From Terriglobales bacterium (lineage in GTDB: Bacteria; Acidobacteriota; Terriglobia; Terriglobales; Acidobacteriaceae), in contig DATMXP010000007.1 of assembly GCA_035561515.1 (NCBI GenBank), positions 62,001 through 126,000 on the forward strand: a stretch of 64,000 nt of DNA, in the 5' to 3' direction. Every line of letters starts with the position of its first letter. Positions within the stretch are counted from its first letter, which is position 1. This document shows positions 15,730 through 23,788 of this stretch, piece by piece. The position numbers and the translations under genes were made by a program. Under the pieces are notes generated by a model. It ran no database searches. It saw only the letters and a program-made list of their open reading frames with translations, and had not been told where the DNA came from.

Positions 15730-18579
15730 TTAACTGGTTTCCACCAGCGACACACAACTGCGGGTTGGCAGCTGCGGCCGTTGTCGGGTTTCCGGAAAGA
15801 TCACCTTCCCGTCGCGTATTTCGCTACGTCCCGCCTGGATCGGGAATGGCCGGACCCGCTCGCGGATGATCGGTGAACCCTGCTCGTCACGATCCGTGAA
15901 GACTTCTCCTGACTTGTTGACCTGGGCCACAAAAATCAGGCGCTCCACAATCTGGCCGCTGGCTTGGGTGAAGGGCTGGACCAAGAAGATCCGCCCTTCG
16001 CCATCGACTTCCACCTCGCCATCGCACAGACTGGGAATCTCCACCGTAACGGGACGTCCTCCGGTACGCTCCGCGATTTGATCGACCACCTCCTGCGGGA
16101 AGCTGTAGAACACGATTGACCCGGTCCCGGCCACGAAGTTCGGGTCGGAAACCATCCGCCGCTCCCTGCACACGATCGCGTGCAGGGCCGACAAGTAGGA
16201 CAACCGCGTTCCGTTCTTGCTGCTACTCCACTTCTGCAGAGCCTGAACCAGCGCTTTCAGCTCGTCGCCCGCCCGCTTGTCGTAGGCGTGCAGCGCGGCC
16301 GTGGCCTGGTTGCGGCGGAAAAAGAGTTCCTTGCGAGCTTCGGGGTCCTGCTTGTGGGCCTCGATCTCGGCATTGGCCTTTTCCAACTCGAGCAGAAGCT
16401 GTTCGCGGCGGCCCATGATCTCGGTCACGCGGCTGCCGTAGTAGCGGTTGACGACGAAGCACTCCTGATAAATCTCCGGGGTAAAGCTCTGGCCTCCGAT
16501 CACTCCCCGGAAGTCGCTCAAGGGCGCCGTCATCGTCGCACCGAAATAGCGCCCCAATTCCTTGCGTACGAAGTTGTACAGTCTTCCGACCTTGTCGTTG
16601 GCATCGACTTCCAAGTGCTCGTCCATGTCCTCGATCCGGCGTCTCTGTTTCAGCTTCAGCCAAGGCGCAGTGGGAACGTCATTGCGGATGTTGCGAATCA
16701 CCTCCTGATCGGGCTGGGTCCCATGCTTCAGTTGATCGAGCGCATTCTGAAGCTGATCCACCAACTCTTGGGCAAGGTCGAGCCTTCCTTTTGCCAGACA
16801 CGAGGTTTTCAAATCGGTGATGGCGCCGATCTGGTTACCGCGTGCCTGCATGGCGACTTGGGGAAGGTTCCACCAAGGACTGGGAGGCTTTGGGTTCTTG
16901 TTCTTGACGGCGGCGTGTTGCTCTTCGTAGGCGAACCGGTCCTCAACAAAACGGGGGAATCGATGGTCTTCGACCATGCACACCATATCGAAATCGAAAT
17001 CGCCGCCATTGCGGGAGGCGGTTTCCGAGTGCAGGATCAGCGTTCCCTTAAGCTGCAGTTGTTCTCGTACCACGGCGGCAACCCGCCCCGGCGCGAGAGA
17101 GCAGCCCGCCTGGGCCAGGTGCTCGATCAGCAAGCCTTCAAGATCGTCTTCAGAGAGATTGGTAACCGGCAGCAGGTCTTCCTTCATGCGGATGGGATAG
17201 CGCACTACCAGGCCACGCCTGCACTCGGATTGTGCGATGACAGTGGTTTTCGGTATCCAGTCCGAGCCCGAGATCAGACTCCTTTCGTGCAGGCAGAGAT
17301 AGCCGTCATCCGCCAGCGCGAAGCCGGGCAGACGAAACCCACCGCTGGTGCACAACCGGTACGCCCACTTAGCCAGCACGCGCTGCAGGTGATGCTGGAT
17401 GAAAGGGTGCTTCAGCATGTATCCGGTTGCATCGGCAATCAGCGTCGCCTGAGCGACCGAGTACTCGCTGGAGGTGTAGTCGGGATCAGGTTCTTCTCCG
17501 GGTTCGAGGATCCTCTGGCACAGCTCCGTTCCCAGCAATTGAAACAACTCGGCGAAGTTGTTTTCCTCGAAGGCTTGCCGCACTTTCCCGATCTGGCTGA
17601 GTGCGTAAGGCTTGATTTCGAGTTCAATCGAGTCGTCCGGCGCGTGTTCCAACAAGGTGTAGCTCGAATTGAATTCGAGATTGCGGGACACGTCGCGAAA
17701 ACCGACCAGGACAGGACCGCGAAAAGTGTGTGCCTGACGATCACCGATGAACGAACGGAGCGTCCGCAGCACACCTCCCCTGTACGTGGGCTTCACGCAG
17801 GACTTGGGCAGGATGATATCGGCGTCCAGGTGCTGCGCCACATCATCCGTCATGATCTTGAATGCGCCCTTGGCCTGTGTCCGGTCGAAAGCCAAGCGGA
17901 ATTGATAGAAGCGATGCGTGCCTATCGTCTTTCCGTGAATCCTGCGCTTCGCTTCCTCGATGACTTTCGTGTCTTCCGCTTCGTCCGCGGCGAGAGGTAT
18001 CGGAAACTCGGTGGACTCTTCCATCCGTTTCTCCAGCAACCTCGCAACTTCCTCCGCGAGAAGTTCGGATTCGTGCTTGCGTTTGAGTTTGCGGAACAGC
18101 GATGCCGAAATCCATCCTCGGCAGTCGTTGGTCCCGAGTTCATGGTCATCGACCACGAGGATGCGGCAGTCGGCTTCCTCTGTAATCACCTTGCACGAGG
18201 ACACCAGGATGCCAAAGTAGGTGATCGCGGCCTGGGGCGAGAAGCGAAAACGCTCCCCCAGCTTCTTTTCAAAGGAACTATCGACCGCGTAGAACTTGCC
18301 GTTCTTGGCGCTGCCGCTGGCTCCCACCAGGCTGTAGCGAATGCCGTCTACCTCGATCCTTGTTAGTGCCTGCTCAACGATAGCCTGTTCGCAGGCATCG
18401 AGCGGTTCGGTGGGCACGTCAACCCTCGCCACACGGATGCCCGGATACAGTCCTTGCAGGAGACTGTTTGTGAGCTGCGATTCCTGATCGAGTTTCATCG
18501 TCTTCTTCGTCAGACTGCCTGAGCGATCGAGTTCGAGCGTCAGTACTGGGGTGGCGCTCGCAGTTGTGAACTGGGACAT
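15730..18579 (-). CDS. putative RNA polymerase of the RdRp (QDE-1-like) double-psi barrel superfamily
   Basis: The 949-residue protein starts at the ATG at 18579, with GGAG 7 bases upstream. The key segment is RNGGDFDFDMVCMVEDH, with aspartates at 527, 529 and 531. It mirrors the metal-binding loop of cellular RdRps (GGDLDGD) and of RNA polymerase beta-prime (NADFDGD), with Phe replacing the usual Gly. Downstream, RGNQIGAITDLKTSCLAKGR and LAQELVDQLQNALDQLK resemble the helical region after the active site of RdRps, which also carries a conserved Asp before a Lys. A long coiled coil (about 640-720) and a beta-rich tail follow. No lysine-bearing first barrel is identified with certainty. It sits in the transfer operon between a TrbG-like gene and a small membrane gene. 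The assignment is motif-based and could still be wrong. Confidence 0.6.
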   Translation of the reverse strand: MSQFTTASATPVLTLELDRSGSLTKKTMKLDQESQLTNSLLQGLYPGIRVARVDVPTEPLDACEQAIVEQALTRIEVDGIRYSLVGASGSAKNGKFYAVDSSFEKKLGERFRFSPQAAITYFGILVSSCKVITEEADCRILVVDDHELGTNDCRGWISASLFRKLKRKHESELLAEEVARLLEKRMEESTEFPIPLAADEAEDTKVIEEAKRRIHGKTIGTHRFYQFRLAFDRTQAKGAFKIMTDDVAQHLDADIILPKSCVKPTYRGGVLRTLRSFIGDRQAHTFRGPVLVGFRDVSRNLEFNSSYTLLEHAPDDSIELEIKPYALSQIGKVRQAFEENNFAELFQLLGTELCQRILEPGEEPDPDYTSSEYSVAQATLIADATGYMLKHPFIQHHLQRVLAKWAYRLCTSGGFRLPGFALADDGYLCLHERSLISGSDWIPKTTVIAQSECRRGLVVRYPIRMKEDLLPVTNLSEDDLEGLLIEHLAQAGCSLAPGRVAAVVREQLQLKGTLILHSETASRNGGDFDFDMVCMVEDHRFPRFVEDRFAYEEQHAAVKNKNPKPPSPWWNLPQVAMQARGNQIGAITDLKTSCLAKGRLDLAQELVDQLQNALDQLKHGTQPDQEVIRNIRNDVPTAPWLKLKQRRRIEDMDEHLEVDANDKVGRLYNFVRKELGRYFGATMTAPLSDFRGVIGGQSFTPEIYQECFVVNRYYGSRVTEIMGRREQLLLELEKANAEIEAHKQDPEARKELFFRRNQATAALHAYDKRAGDELKALVQALQKWSSSKNGTRLSYLSALHAIVCRERRMVSDPNFVAGTGSIVFYSFPQEVVDQIAERTGGRPVTVEIPSLCDGEVEVDGEGRIFLVQPFTQASGQIVERLIFVAQVNKSGEVFTDRDEQGSPIIRERVRPFPIQAGRSEIRDGKVIFPETRQRPQLPTRSCVSLVETS

Positions 18580-18614
18580 GACAAAGCTCCTTTCAAGCTG
18601 TCGAGCAAGGACAG

Positions 18615-18714
18615 CTGGAGGAGACTGCTCGCGCCAGTCTCTTCGCCGCCCCTGCCGAAAAATCGAACCGAAAGATTTCGGCCAGGCGCGAAGAGCGCCG
18701 GCCAGCACGGGTTG
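18615..18714 (-). repeat. leader repeat copy 1, upstream of the polymerase-like gene
   Basis: This 100-base stretch is similar in order and sequence to 19068-19162. Both share GCTCGCGC, then a TCTCT block, CGAAAA, GGCCAGG, CGCGAA and CCAGCAC. On the minus strand it can form a strong hairpin (GGCGC, TCTTC loop, GCGCC, flanked by GGCC) just ahead of the Shine-Dalgarno of the 18579 gene. It may be a structured mRNA leader or a duplicated spacer. Confidence 0.45.
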
Positions 18715-18721
18715 TCAGTCG

Positions 18722-19033
18722 CTACGCCTTGTTGATCCTCACCGCGTCAGGGTGCCAATAGCTGCGTGAGCACTGCCGAAGCTCGCTCACGAAACCACGA
18801 ACCCGTCGCAATTTGAACCAGCACCAATCTCCCCAGGCCCATAGCAAACACAGCAGGGCCGTGGTCAGGAGAGTGACCAATGTGCCCATCAGCAAATCCA
18901 AAACGCCGAGGGGCGCGTAATCCAGGTATTGCCGGACCATTACAAAACGCTCGAACAAAACAATTGGCCCGCATACCTTTGCAATGGTGAACATCCAACG
19001 CCGGAACAAAATCAGAAAACGTTGCTTCACCAT
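18722..19033 (-). CDS. small membrane protein of the transfer cluster
   Basis: This encodes 103 residues, with AAAGGAG before the ATG. It has two hydrophobic segments (RWMFTIAKVCGPIVLFERF and LGVLDLLMGTLVTLLTTALL, continuing into a Trp-rich region) and a basic tail. Family unknown. Both this gene and the polymerase-like gene downstream are preceded by the same leader repeat, which suggests related control. Confidence 0.6.
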   Translation of the reverse strand: MVKQRFLILFRRWMFTIAKVCGPIVLFERFVMVRQYLDYAPLGVLDLLMGTLVTLLTTALLCLLWAWGDWCWFKLRRVRGFVSELRQCSRSYWHPDAVRINKA

Positions 19034-19067
19034 CTTTCTTTCTCCTTTCCGCCTGTTCCCAGGACCG

Positions 19068-19162
19068 AAAGGAGGCTCGCTCGCGCGGCTCTCTCGCTGC
19101 CCTGGACGAAAACGTTTTGGTTTCCGGCCAGGTTCGCGAACCGAACCTCGCCAGCACTCAAC
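19068..19162 (-). repeat. leader repeat copy 2, upstream of the 103-residue membrane protein
   Basis: Homologous to 18615-18714 as described there, but with small insertions and deletions. It contains the palindrome GGTTCGCGAACC. Both copies lie in the leader of the following minus-strand gene. Confidence 0.45.
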
Positions 19163-19249
19163 CGCAATCAGCTTGCGGATCGCTCACTACAGATCAAACT
19201 CATCTGTGAATGAAGCCAGTACCTATGAATCTGCGGAGGCTTTGCCCCC

Positions 19250-19471
19250 TCAACCTGCTTGAGCGCTGGCCGCCATGCACGCATAGAGTGATAACGACCG
19301 ACATAAGCAAACCCAGTCACTCCAAACCGAGGATTTGTCCGTCCACACCCAGATCGAGTCAAGATCGAAGCCGTTCCCATTGATTTGCGTTTCACCAATT
19401 GAGGAAGCAATGTGCGAGCGATTCGAAGCAACCGCTCCAGCGCCGTCTGCCGCATAGAAACTCATGCTCAT
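19250..19471 (-). CDS. uncertain small ORF in a 470-base gap
   Basis: The interval 19034-19505 contains no clear gene. The best candidate is this 73-residue frame (MSMSFYAADGAGAVASNRSH, then NGFDLDSIWVWTDKSSV). An overlapping frame at 19168-19455 has an equally protein-like end (GFAYVGRYHSMRAWRPALKQ). The pair could be one frameshifted gene or chance frames. No family recognised. Confidence 0.25.
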   Translation of the reverse strand: MSMSFYAADGAGAVASNRSHIASSIGETQINGNGFDLDSIWVWTDKSSVWSDWVCLCRSLSLYACMAASAQAG

Positions 19472-19505
19472 ACTTTCTCTTCATCTCATCAGCGCCAGGC
19501 ACACC

Positions 19506-19826
19506 CTACTTGCTCTGCACCGATTCTTTGTTAAGCTGCGGGCGCCTGCCGGAAAAATCCGGAACAACGCGAAACTCCTCAATCGCGTAATAGGTGACTC
19601 CCAGGCGCAGGGCCTCAACGAGCGCCTCGCCTTCGCTCGCGACTTCCCGGTCGAGTGCGGGGGCTCCATTGTCGCCGCCCGCTCGGCCTAGGAAGTAGCG
19701 CACGTGCCCGTCGTTTTCCTGACTGGCTTCAGAAGGCGAGCGCCGTCCGCGGGAACTTGGTTTCTCGCCGCCGTCCGCTTTGGTTGTCGGGGAGACAGCC
19801 TCGGTATCCGTTGTCGCTGTAGCCAT
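19506..19826 (-). CDS. small hydrophilic hypothetical protein
   Basis: This encodes 106 residues. A low-complexity, probably disordered N-terminus (MATATTDTEAVSPTTKADGG) is followed by a small folded part (VASEGEALVEALRLGVTYYA, then IEEFRVVPDF). It follows the VirB8 gene in the same orientation. Family unknown. Confidence 0.5.
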   Translation of the reverse strand: MATATTDTEAVSPTTKADGGEKPSSRGRRSPSEASQENDGHVRYFLGRAGGDNGAPALDREVASEGEALVEALRLGVTYYAIEEFRVVPDFSGRRPQLNKESVQSK

Positions 19827-19880
19827 TCACCTGCTCCTGAAAGCACCGGCCCCGTATCGCAGCCCGGCCGTTGATTCTTG

Positions 19881-20642
19881 TTACCGATCAAGCTCACTTT
19901 TCTGTTCAAGTCCGTTGTCGCGCTCGCCAACCATCTGCTTTTCCGAGTACTCCGCCACCAAAAGGCCGCTTGGGTTGAACTCGCTGCGACGCTCCTCGAC
20001 CAGTCGGACCTTGTATTGGCCAACGATCCGGTCAGTTACTTCCGCTCCGTTTCTCACCTTGTGGATTTCCTTGACGGCGAAGACGACAAAGCTCCACGGT
20101 CCATCCTTGGTGTGCTCGATCGATCGAATTCGCAGATCCGAAATGACGTGATCCTGTTGAATCTTGCCGACCGTGTCTTCATCCCGCAGCCGGTTCATGG
20201 TGAAGGTACGAAGATTGGTGGTCATCATGTTGAGGGACTCGGCAATATTGCGCGGCGCCGAATCCGGAGTGTAGGAAAGATAGTGCTCAAGGAACCGCCG
20301 CACCACGGCTTTGCCTTCGAGTTCGGTCGGCGCGACAGAGCCAAAAGCGTCCGCATCAGGCGACGCCGATTGCGCGGCCAGCGTCATTTCCTCAGGTGAT
20401 TTGCGTGCGCGCTGTAGACCACCGACAACAGCTGCGTTGCCGTCCTGGTCGACACGGATCACCGTGGGAGGCTGGACGCGCACGTAGATCGCGAATCCAA
20501 GCGACGCGAACGCCACAATTCCAAAAAGAACGGCTAGAAACATCGCCCGGTTGGCGTAGGCGCGCAACATGCCGTCGTGTTCGTAGTACTTGGTGTAGGG
20601 CGCGATCTCCGGCAGTTCCAGTACTGAGTTATCTCGAATCAT
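19881..20642 (-). CDS. virB8: VirB8/TrbF-like inner-membrane channel protein
   Basis: The 253-residue bitopic protein has a short cytoplasmic N-terminus, one membrane helix (AMFLAVLFGIVAFASLGFAI) and a periplasmic NTF2-like domain ending with VGQYKVRLVEERRSEFNPSG. These features and its place directly after VirB6/TrbL fit VirB8/TrbF, the assembly factor that links inner membrane parts to the core complex. Its ATG overlaps the end of the VirB6 gene by 14 bases. Confidence 0.8.
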   Translation of the reverse strand: MIRDNSVLELPEIAPYTKYYEHDGMLRAYANRAMFLAVLFGIVAFASLGFAIYVRVQPPTVIRVDQDGNAAVVGGLQRARKSPEEMTLAAQSASPDADAFGSVAPTELEGKAVVRRFLEHYLSYTPDSAPRNIAESLNMMTTNLRTFTMNRLRDEDTVGKIQQDHVISDLRIRSIEHTKDGPWSFVVFAVKEIHKVRNGAEVTDRIVGQYKVRLVEERRSEFNPSGLLVAEYSEKQMVGERDNGLEQKSELDR

Positions 20643-22095
20643 GATGCCTTCCCATACCCACCAATCTCATCGTCGTTCCGATCATGTGGCCGGCTCGCCA
20701 CGCCGCGAGTCCGGCAAGGCTGCGCCCGTTGTAACCGCGGCTCGCCGGCCCGCCGCTTCCACCGGTCCAGCGTGTCGTGCCGTATGTCGCACTTGGAAAG
20801 GAACCTACATGTCCCGCCTCCTCCCAGCCGCTACCATTCCAGGTGAAGACTTGTCCGCTACGCGGATTTCTCAGTGTCGTTGCAGCGCCTGTCTCTGCAC
20901 TGGCTCCGGTTCCCGCGCTCGCACCGGCGTCGACGGCGGTTTCTACCCCAGCTGAGGTTGTTGCATCGGCTGCGCCGGCATGGCCAGAAGACGTTCCCAA
21001 ACCCAGAGTACCGTGACTTGGGTTGGGAGCTGATCCTGCGCTTTGCGCAGCTCCAGTTTCTGTGTTTAAGGGAGTCGGTGGTGTGGATTGGCCGATTGCA
21101 GAGACCGCACCTCCGAGACTCTGGGATTGAGGAAGACTCGAAGCTGATGGAGCGGGACTGTTTCCTCCGCGGTCAGTCGAGGGCGGGGGCGGTGGTCCTT
21201 CGGCTGCAAGAACTCTTCCTGCCCCGACTCCCTCTCCGCCAGCGAGCGCCAAACCAGAAGCCGCCGCACCCAGAGTGGCGGCTGCGCCAACCACCGTCAT
21301 CAACGTGCTTCCCATATCGCCGCGGACGATTCGGCTCGCAATGAACGGAATCAGCGCGATCATGATCGACAACAACAGGCTGGCAAGGCTCATGACAATC
21401 ATCTGGCTAGAACCAGAGAAAGCGTTTAGGAAGGATCCGGTGAGTTGCATGGGATCAGTGATCTGCAAGGCTGACATCAACGACTGAAAGATCGCGTACA
21501 GTAGCCCCCAAAAGTGAAAGACCGTCAGGTTCACGAGAAAAGACCTCGCTAGCTGTCCCATCGATCTCGAAGGCATCAGGGCGAGAACAAACGGTCCGAC
21601 GACATACAGAATGGCTCCATAGAGGGCGTAGAAGAGGCAGAACAACGTATAGGTAACCGGCAACAGCACGTACCCAGCCAGCGTGATGATGCTCGCGATC
21701 GTTGACGCGGCTCCTCCAGACACTAAGTTCCATATCGCAGAGAACCAGTCCGGATTCGTATTCCAGGCCTGCGACAGGCTATTGAGCCAGGACTGCACCG
21801 CGTCCAATCCGCCCGACAGGTTGTAGATACCGTCCGCCACACTGTTGAACATGCTGTTCACAGCACGAAAGGCGCTGGGATAATTAATGAACACGATGCC
21901 GAGGATCAAGTATTTGAGAGCTGCAACTCCCAGTGCGCCCACATCTCCGCCGTTGCTGTAAGCTTCGTAAACCGACCACAACAAACTGAAGACCAAAATC
22001 ACCCCGGCGATCTGTAGGACCGCCGTGGTGATCCCTTGTTGATCGATTCCGCTTAAGCCTCGCTGCAACAACTGCTCGAAGTAAAAACTTGGCAT
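20629..22095 (-). CDS. virB6: VirB6/TrbL-like polytopic membrane protein
   Basis: The 488-residue protein has about six membrane segments in the first 280 residues (including AVLQIAGVILVFSLLWSVYE and TYTLFCLFYALYGAILYVVG). A long Ala/Gly/Ser/Thr/Pro-rich C-terminus follows, typical of TrbL. A GGAG precedes the ATG by 5 bases. It forms the inner-membrane channel in conjugative type IV systems. Its location between the TrbJ-like pair and VirB8 matches the trb order. Confidence 0.8.
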   Translation of the reverse strand: MPSFYFEQLLQRGLSGIDQQGITTAVLQIAGVILVFSLLWSVYEAYSNGGDVGALGVAALKYLILGIVFINYPSAFRAVNSMFNSVADGIYNLSGGLDAVQSWLNSLSQAWNTNPDWFSAIWNLVSGGAASTIASIITLAGYVLLPVTYTLFCLFYALYGAILYVVGPFVLALMPSRSMGQLARSFLVNLTVFHFWGLLYAIFQSLMSALQITDPMQLTGSFLNAFSGSSQMIVMSLASLLLSIMIALIPFIASRIVRGDMGSTLMTVVGAAATLGAAASGLALAGGEGVGAGRVLAAEGPPPPPSTDRGGNSPAPSASSLPQSQSLGGAVSAIGQSTPPTPLNTETGAAQSAGSAPNPSHGTLGLGTSSGHAGAADATTSAGVETAVDAGASAGTGASAETGAATTLRNPRSGQVFTWNGSGWEEAGHVGSFPSATYGTTRWTGGSGGPASRGYNGRSLAGLAAWRAGHMIGTTMRLVGMGRHHDSR

Positions 22096-22108
22096 CGTTA
22101 CTCCTCGT

Positions 22109-22921
22109 CTACCGGTGCTGAAGGAGGTTTACCAGCGCCTGACGGAGGTTGGTGGTATTGGTGGCGCCCATCTTCAGATCCGCGCTGGAATTCGCCAAAT
22201 CAATTGAGCGCAGACGCATAAGATCGGCCGTGGCCGCTTGGGTGTAGGCATTCGCGCGAATCAGCCATGCATCCGCCTGGGCCTCGATGATGGGCGCACT
22301 GCCCGGGGCGGCATTCTGAATGCTCTGATTAAGTCGGCTCGCTGCCTGCAACTCCAAGTCAGCCAGAGCGTCGATCTCGATGGCGCGTTTCATCGCTGCC
22401 TGCGCCGCAGCGTCGGTCATGTCCACCATGTTGAGCACCTCTTGGGAGGCGGAGGTAGCCTGCGGAACCGGCCCGTACAGGGCAACGTAGGCGCTTGTCG
22501 TCTGCGGGATCTGATTTGGATTTCGAGAAAGAAGGATTTGTTCGAGTTGCTGGGACGCGGGGAGCGTGGCGCTGCTGATAGGAATTTTTATCAGATTTTG
22601 TATCTGATTGAAGCTGCCCTGAAGCGCACCCACCAAACTTCGGGCCTGATTGATCAACGCTTGCGGCCAGACCACGGTTTCCTGGAATTGTTGCATCGCC
22701 TTGTCCACGCTCAGTATCTGGTTGAGTCCGCCTCCGACCACAGTGGTCAGTGCCGATTGGACACTGGCCAAACCCGCTGACAAAAGCGCGCAGCATGGGT
22801 CAAGGCCAAACTGAGCTCTTGCCGGCCATGGCGCGGTGAACACGAGCACGCTGGCGAGGAGGGCCGCCCGCGCTTTGTGACCGAGCAGCCAACTCTTGAC
22901 GGCTTCGAGGACGTTACTCAT
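22109..22921 (-). CDS. TrbJ/VirB5-like secreted protein, copy 2
   Basis: I take the ATG at 22921 (MSNVLEAVKSW), which overlaps the upstream stop as ATGAGTAA; an ATG at 22930 is possible. A signal peptide (RAALLASVLVFTAPWPARAQ) precedes a helical periplasmic domain. It shares SSATLPASQ, QNAPGSAPI and LRQALVNLLQ with the upstream gene, so the two are tandem paralogues. TrbJ/VirB5 proteins sit at the pilus tip or stabilise pilus assembly. Family assignment is from position, signal and helical pattern. Confidence 0.6.
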   Translation of the reverse strand: MSNVLEAVKSWLLGHKARAALLASVLVFTAPWPARAQFGLDPCCALLSAGLASVQSALTTVVGGGLNQILSVDKAMQQFQETVVWPQALINQARSLVGALQGSFNQIQNLIKIPISSATLPASQQLEQILLSRNPNQIPQTTSAYVALYGPVPQATSASQEVLNMVDMTDAAAQAAMKRAIEIDALADLELQAASRLNQSIQNAAPGSAPIIEAQADAWLIRANAYTQAATADLMRLRSIDLANSSADLKMGATNTTNLRQALVNLLQHR

Positions 22922-23780
22922 TCGTCTCATTTCTTCTGTTCCTTCCCGCTGATTGGCGTTGCAGCAAGTTCACTAGAATGCCGCGCAGCTGCGTAGTATT
23001 CGCGGCATTCTCTTTCCGAAGCGTATTGCGATGTGCCAGCTGTGCCGCTTCCTGGCGCAGTTCCGCCGCCAGCATCTTCTGCATCAATGCCTGGCTATGG
23101 ATGGCGGATACGACCGCTGCAGCGGTCAGGAACGGCGCCGACCCCGGGGCGGCTTGGCTAGCGGCATTTTCGATCAAGTCGGCAGTCTGGAGCTGGATGT
23201 CCGTGGCTTGGTCGCTGGCTTTCAGCAGTTTCAGGCTGTTGAGAGCTAACGCATCATCCATGTCCGACATGGCTCGGTCCGTTGGGTTGGCGGCGGTCGC
23301 AGCTGGGATCAGGCCATAGGTATTGCCGAACGTGGTGTTGAGAGCCGAAAAGTTGCTGACTTGGTGATCGCGAATGACAGCCTCGAATGCCTGCGAAGTG
23401 GGCAGTGTGGCGCTGCTGAGATTCAAGCGAAAGATACTGGTCATCGGCGTCCGGTATTGGCCAATCATCTGCGTAACCTGCGCTTTGGCTTGGCTGATCT
23501 GATGCTGCGGCCATGCGCTGACCTGCTGCAGATCATTGACCGCGGACTGCACCGTTTTGATCGAACCGAGAGCCGTACGAATGGTTCCGTTGATTACACC
23601 GAGCACTGCCTGGATTCCGGCAAGGACTCCGGACTGCGCGTGGGCGGGCTGTGGCAGACCGACGAGCGTCATTACCAGTGCCCCACTCAGGACGACGGCA
23701 ATCAATTTCCTGCCGCTCTTGATGGTGACAGCCAGCCACGCGAAGACTGCGAAGAAAACTGCGTACCAGATGACCTGCAT
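22914..23780 (-). CDS. TrbJ/VirB5-like secreted protein, copy 1
   Basis: The 288-residue protein has two N-terminal hydrophobic segments (WYAVFFAVFAWLAVTI and LIAVVLSGALVMTLVGL) ending at a likely signal cleavage site (PAHAQS). The rest is helical with SSATLPTSQ, QAAPGSAPF and LRGILVNLLQ in common with the next gene. AGGAG lies before the ATG, 8 bases after the VirB4 stop. It is a likely pilus-associated or entry-exclusion-like component, by analogy with trbJ. Confidence 0.6.
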   Translation of the reverse strand: MQVIWYAVFFAVFAWLAVTIKSGRKLIAVVLSGALVMTLVGLPQPAHAQSGVLAGIQAVLGVINGTIRTALGSIKTVQSAVNDLQQVSAWPQHQISQAKAQVTQMIGQYRTPMTSIFRLNLSSATLPTSQAFEAVIRDHQVSNFSALNTTFGNTYGLIPAATAANPTDRAMSDMDDALALNSLKLLKASDQATDIQLQTADLIENAASQAAPGSAPFLTAAAVVSAIHSQALMQKMLAAELRQEAAQLAHRNTLRKENAANTTQLRGILVNLLQRQSAGRNRRNETNE

Positions 23781-23788
23781 ATCTACTC

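Noticed and set aside
16180..18366. 728-codon open frame on the plus strand
   Set aside because: It lies entirely opposite the polymerase-like gene, has no start signal or domain, and reads as low-complexity Arg/Leu/Gln-rich sequence typical of the antisense of a GC-rich gene.
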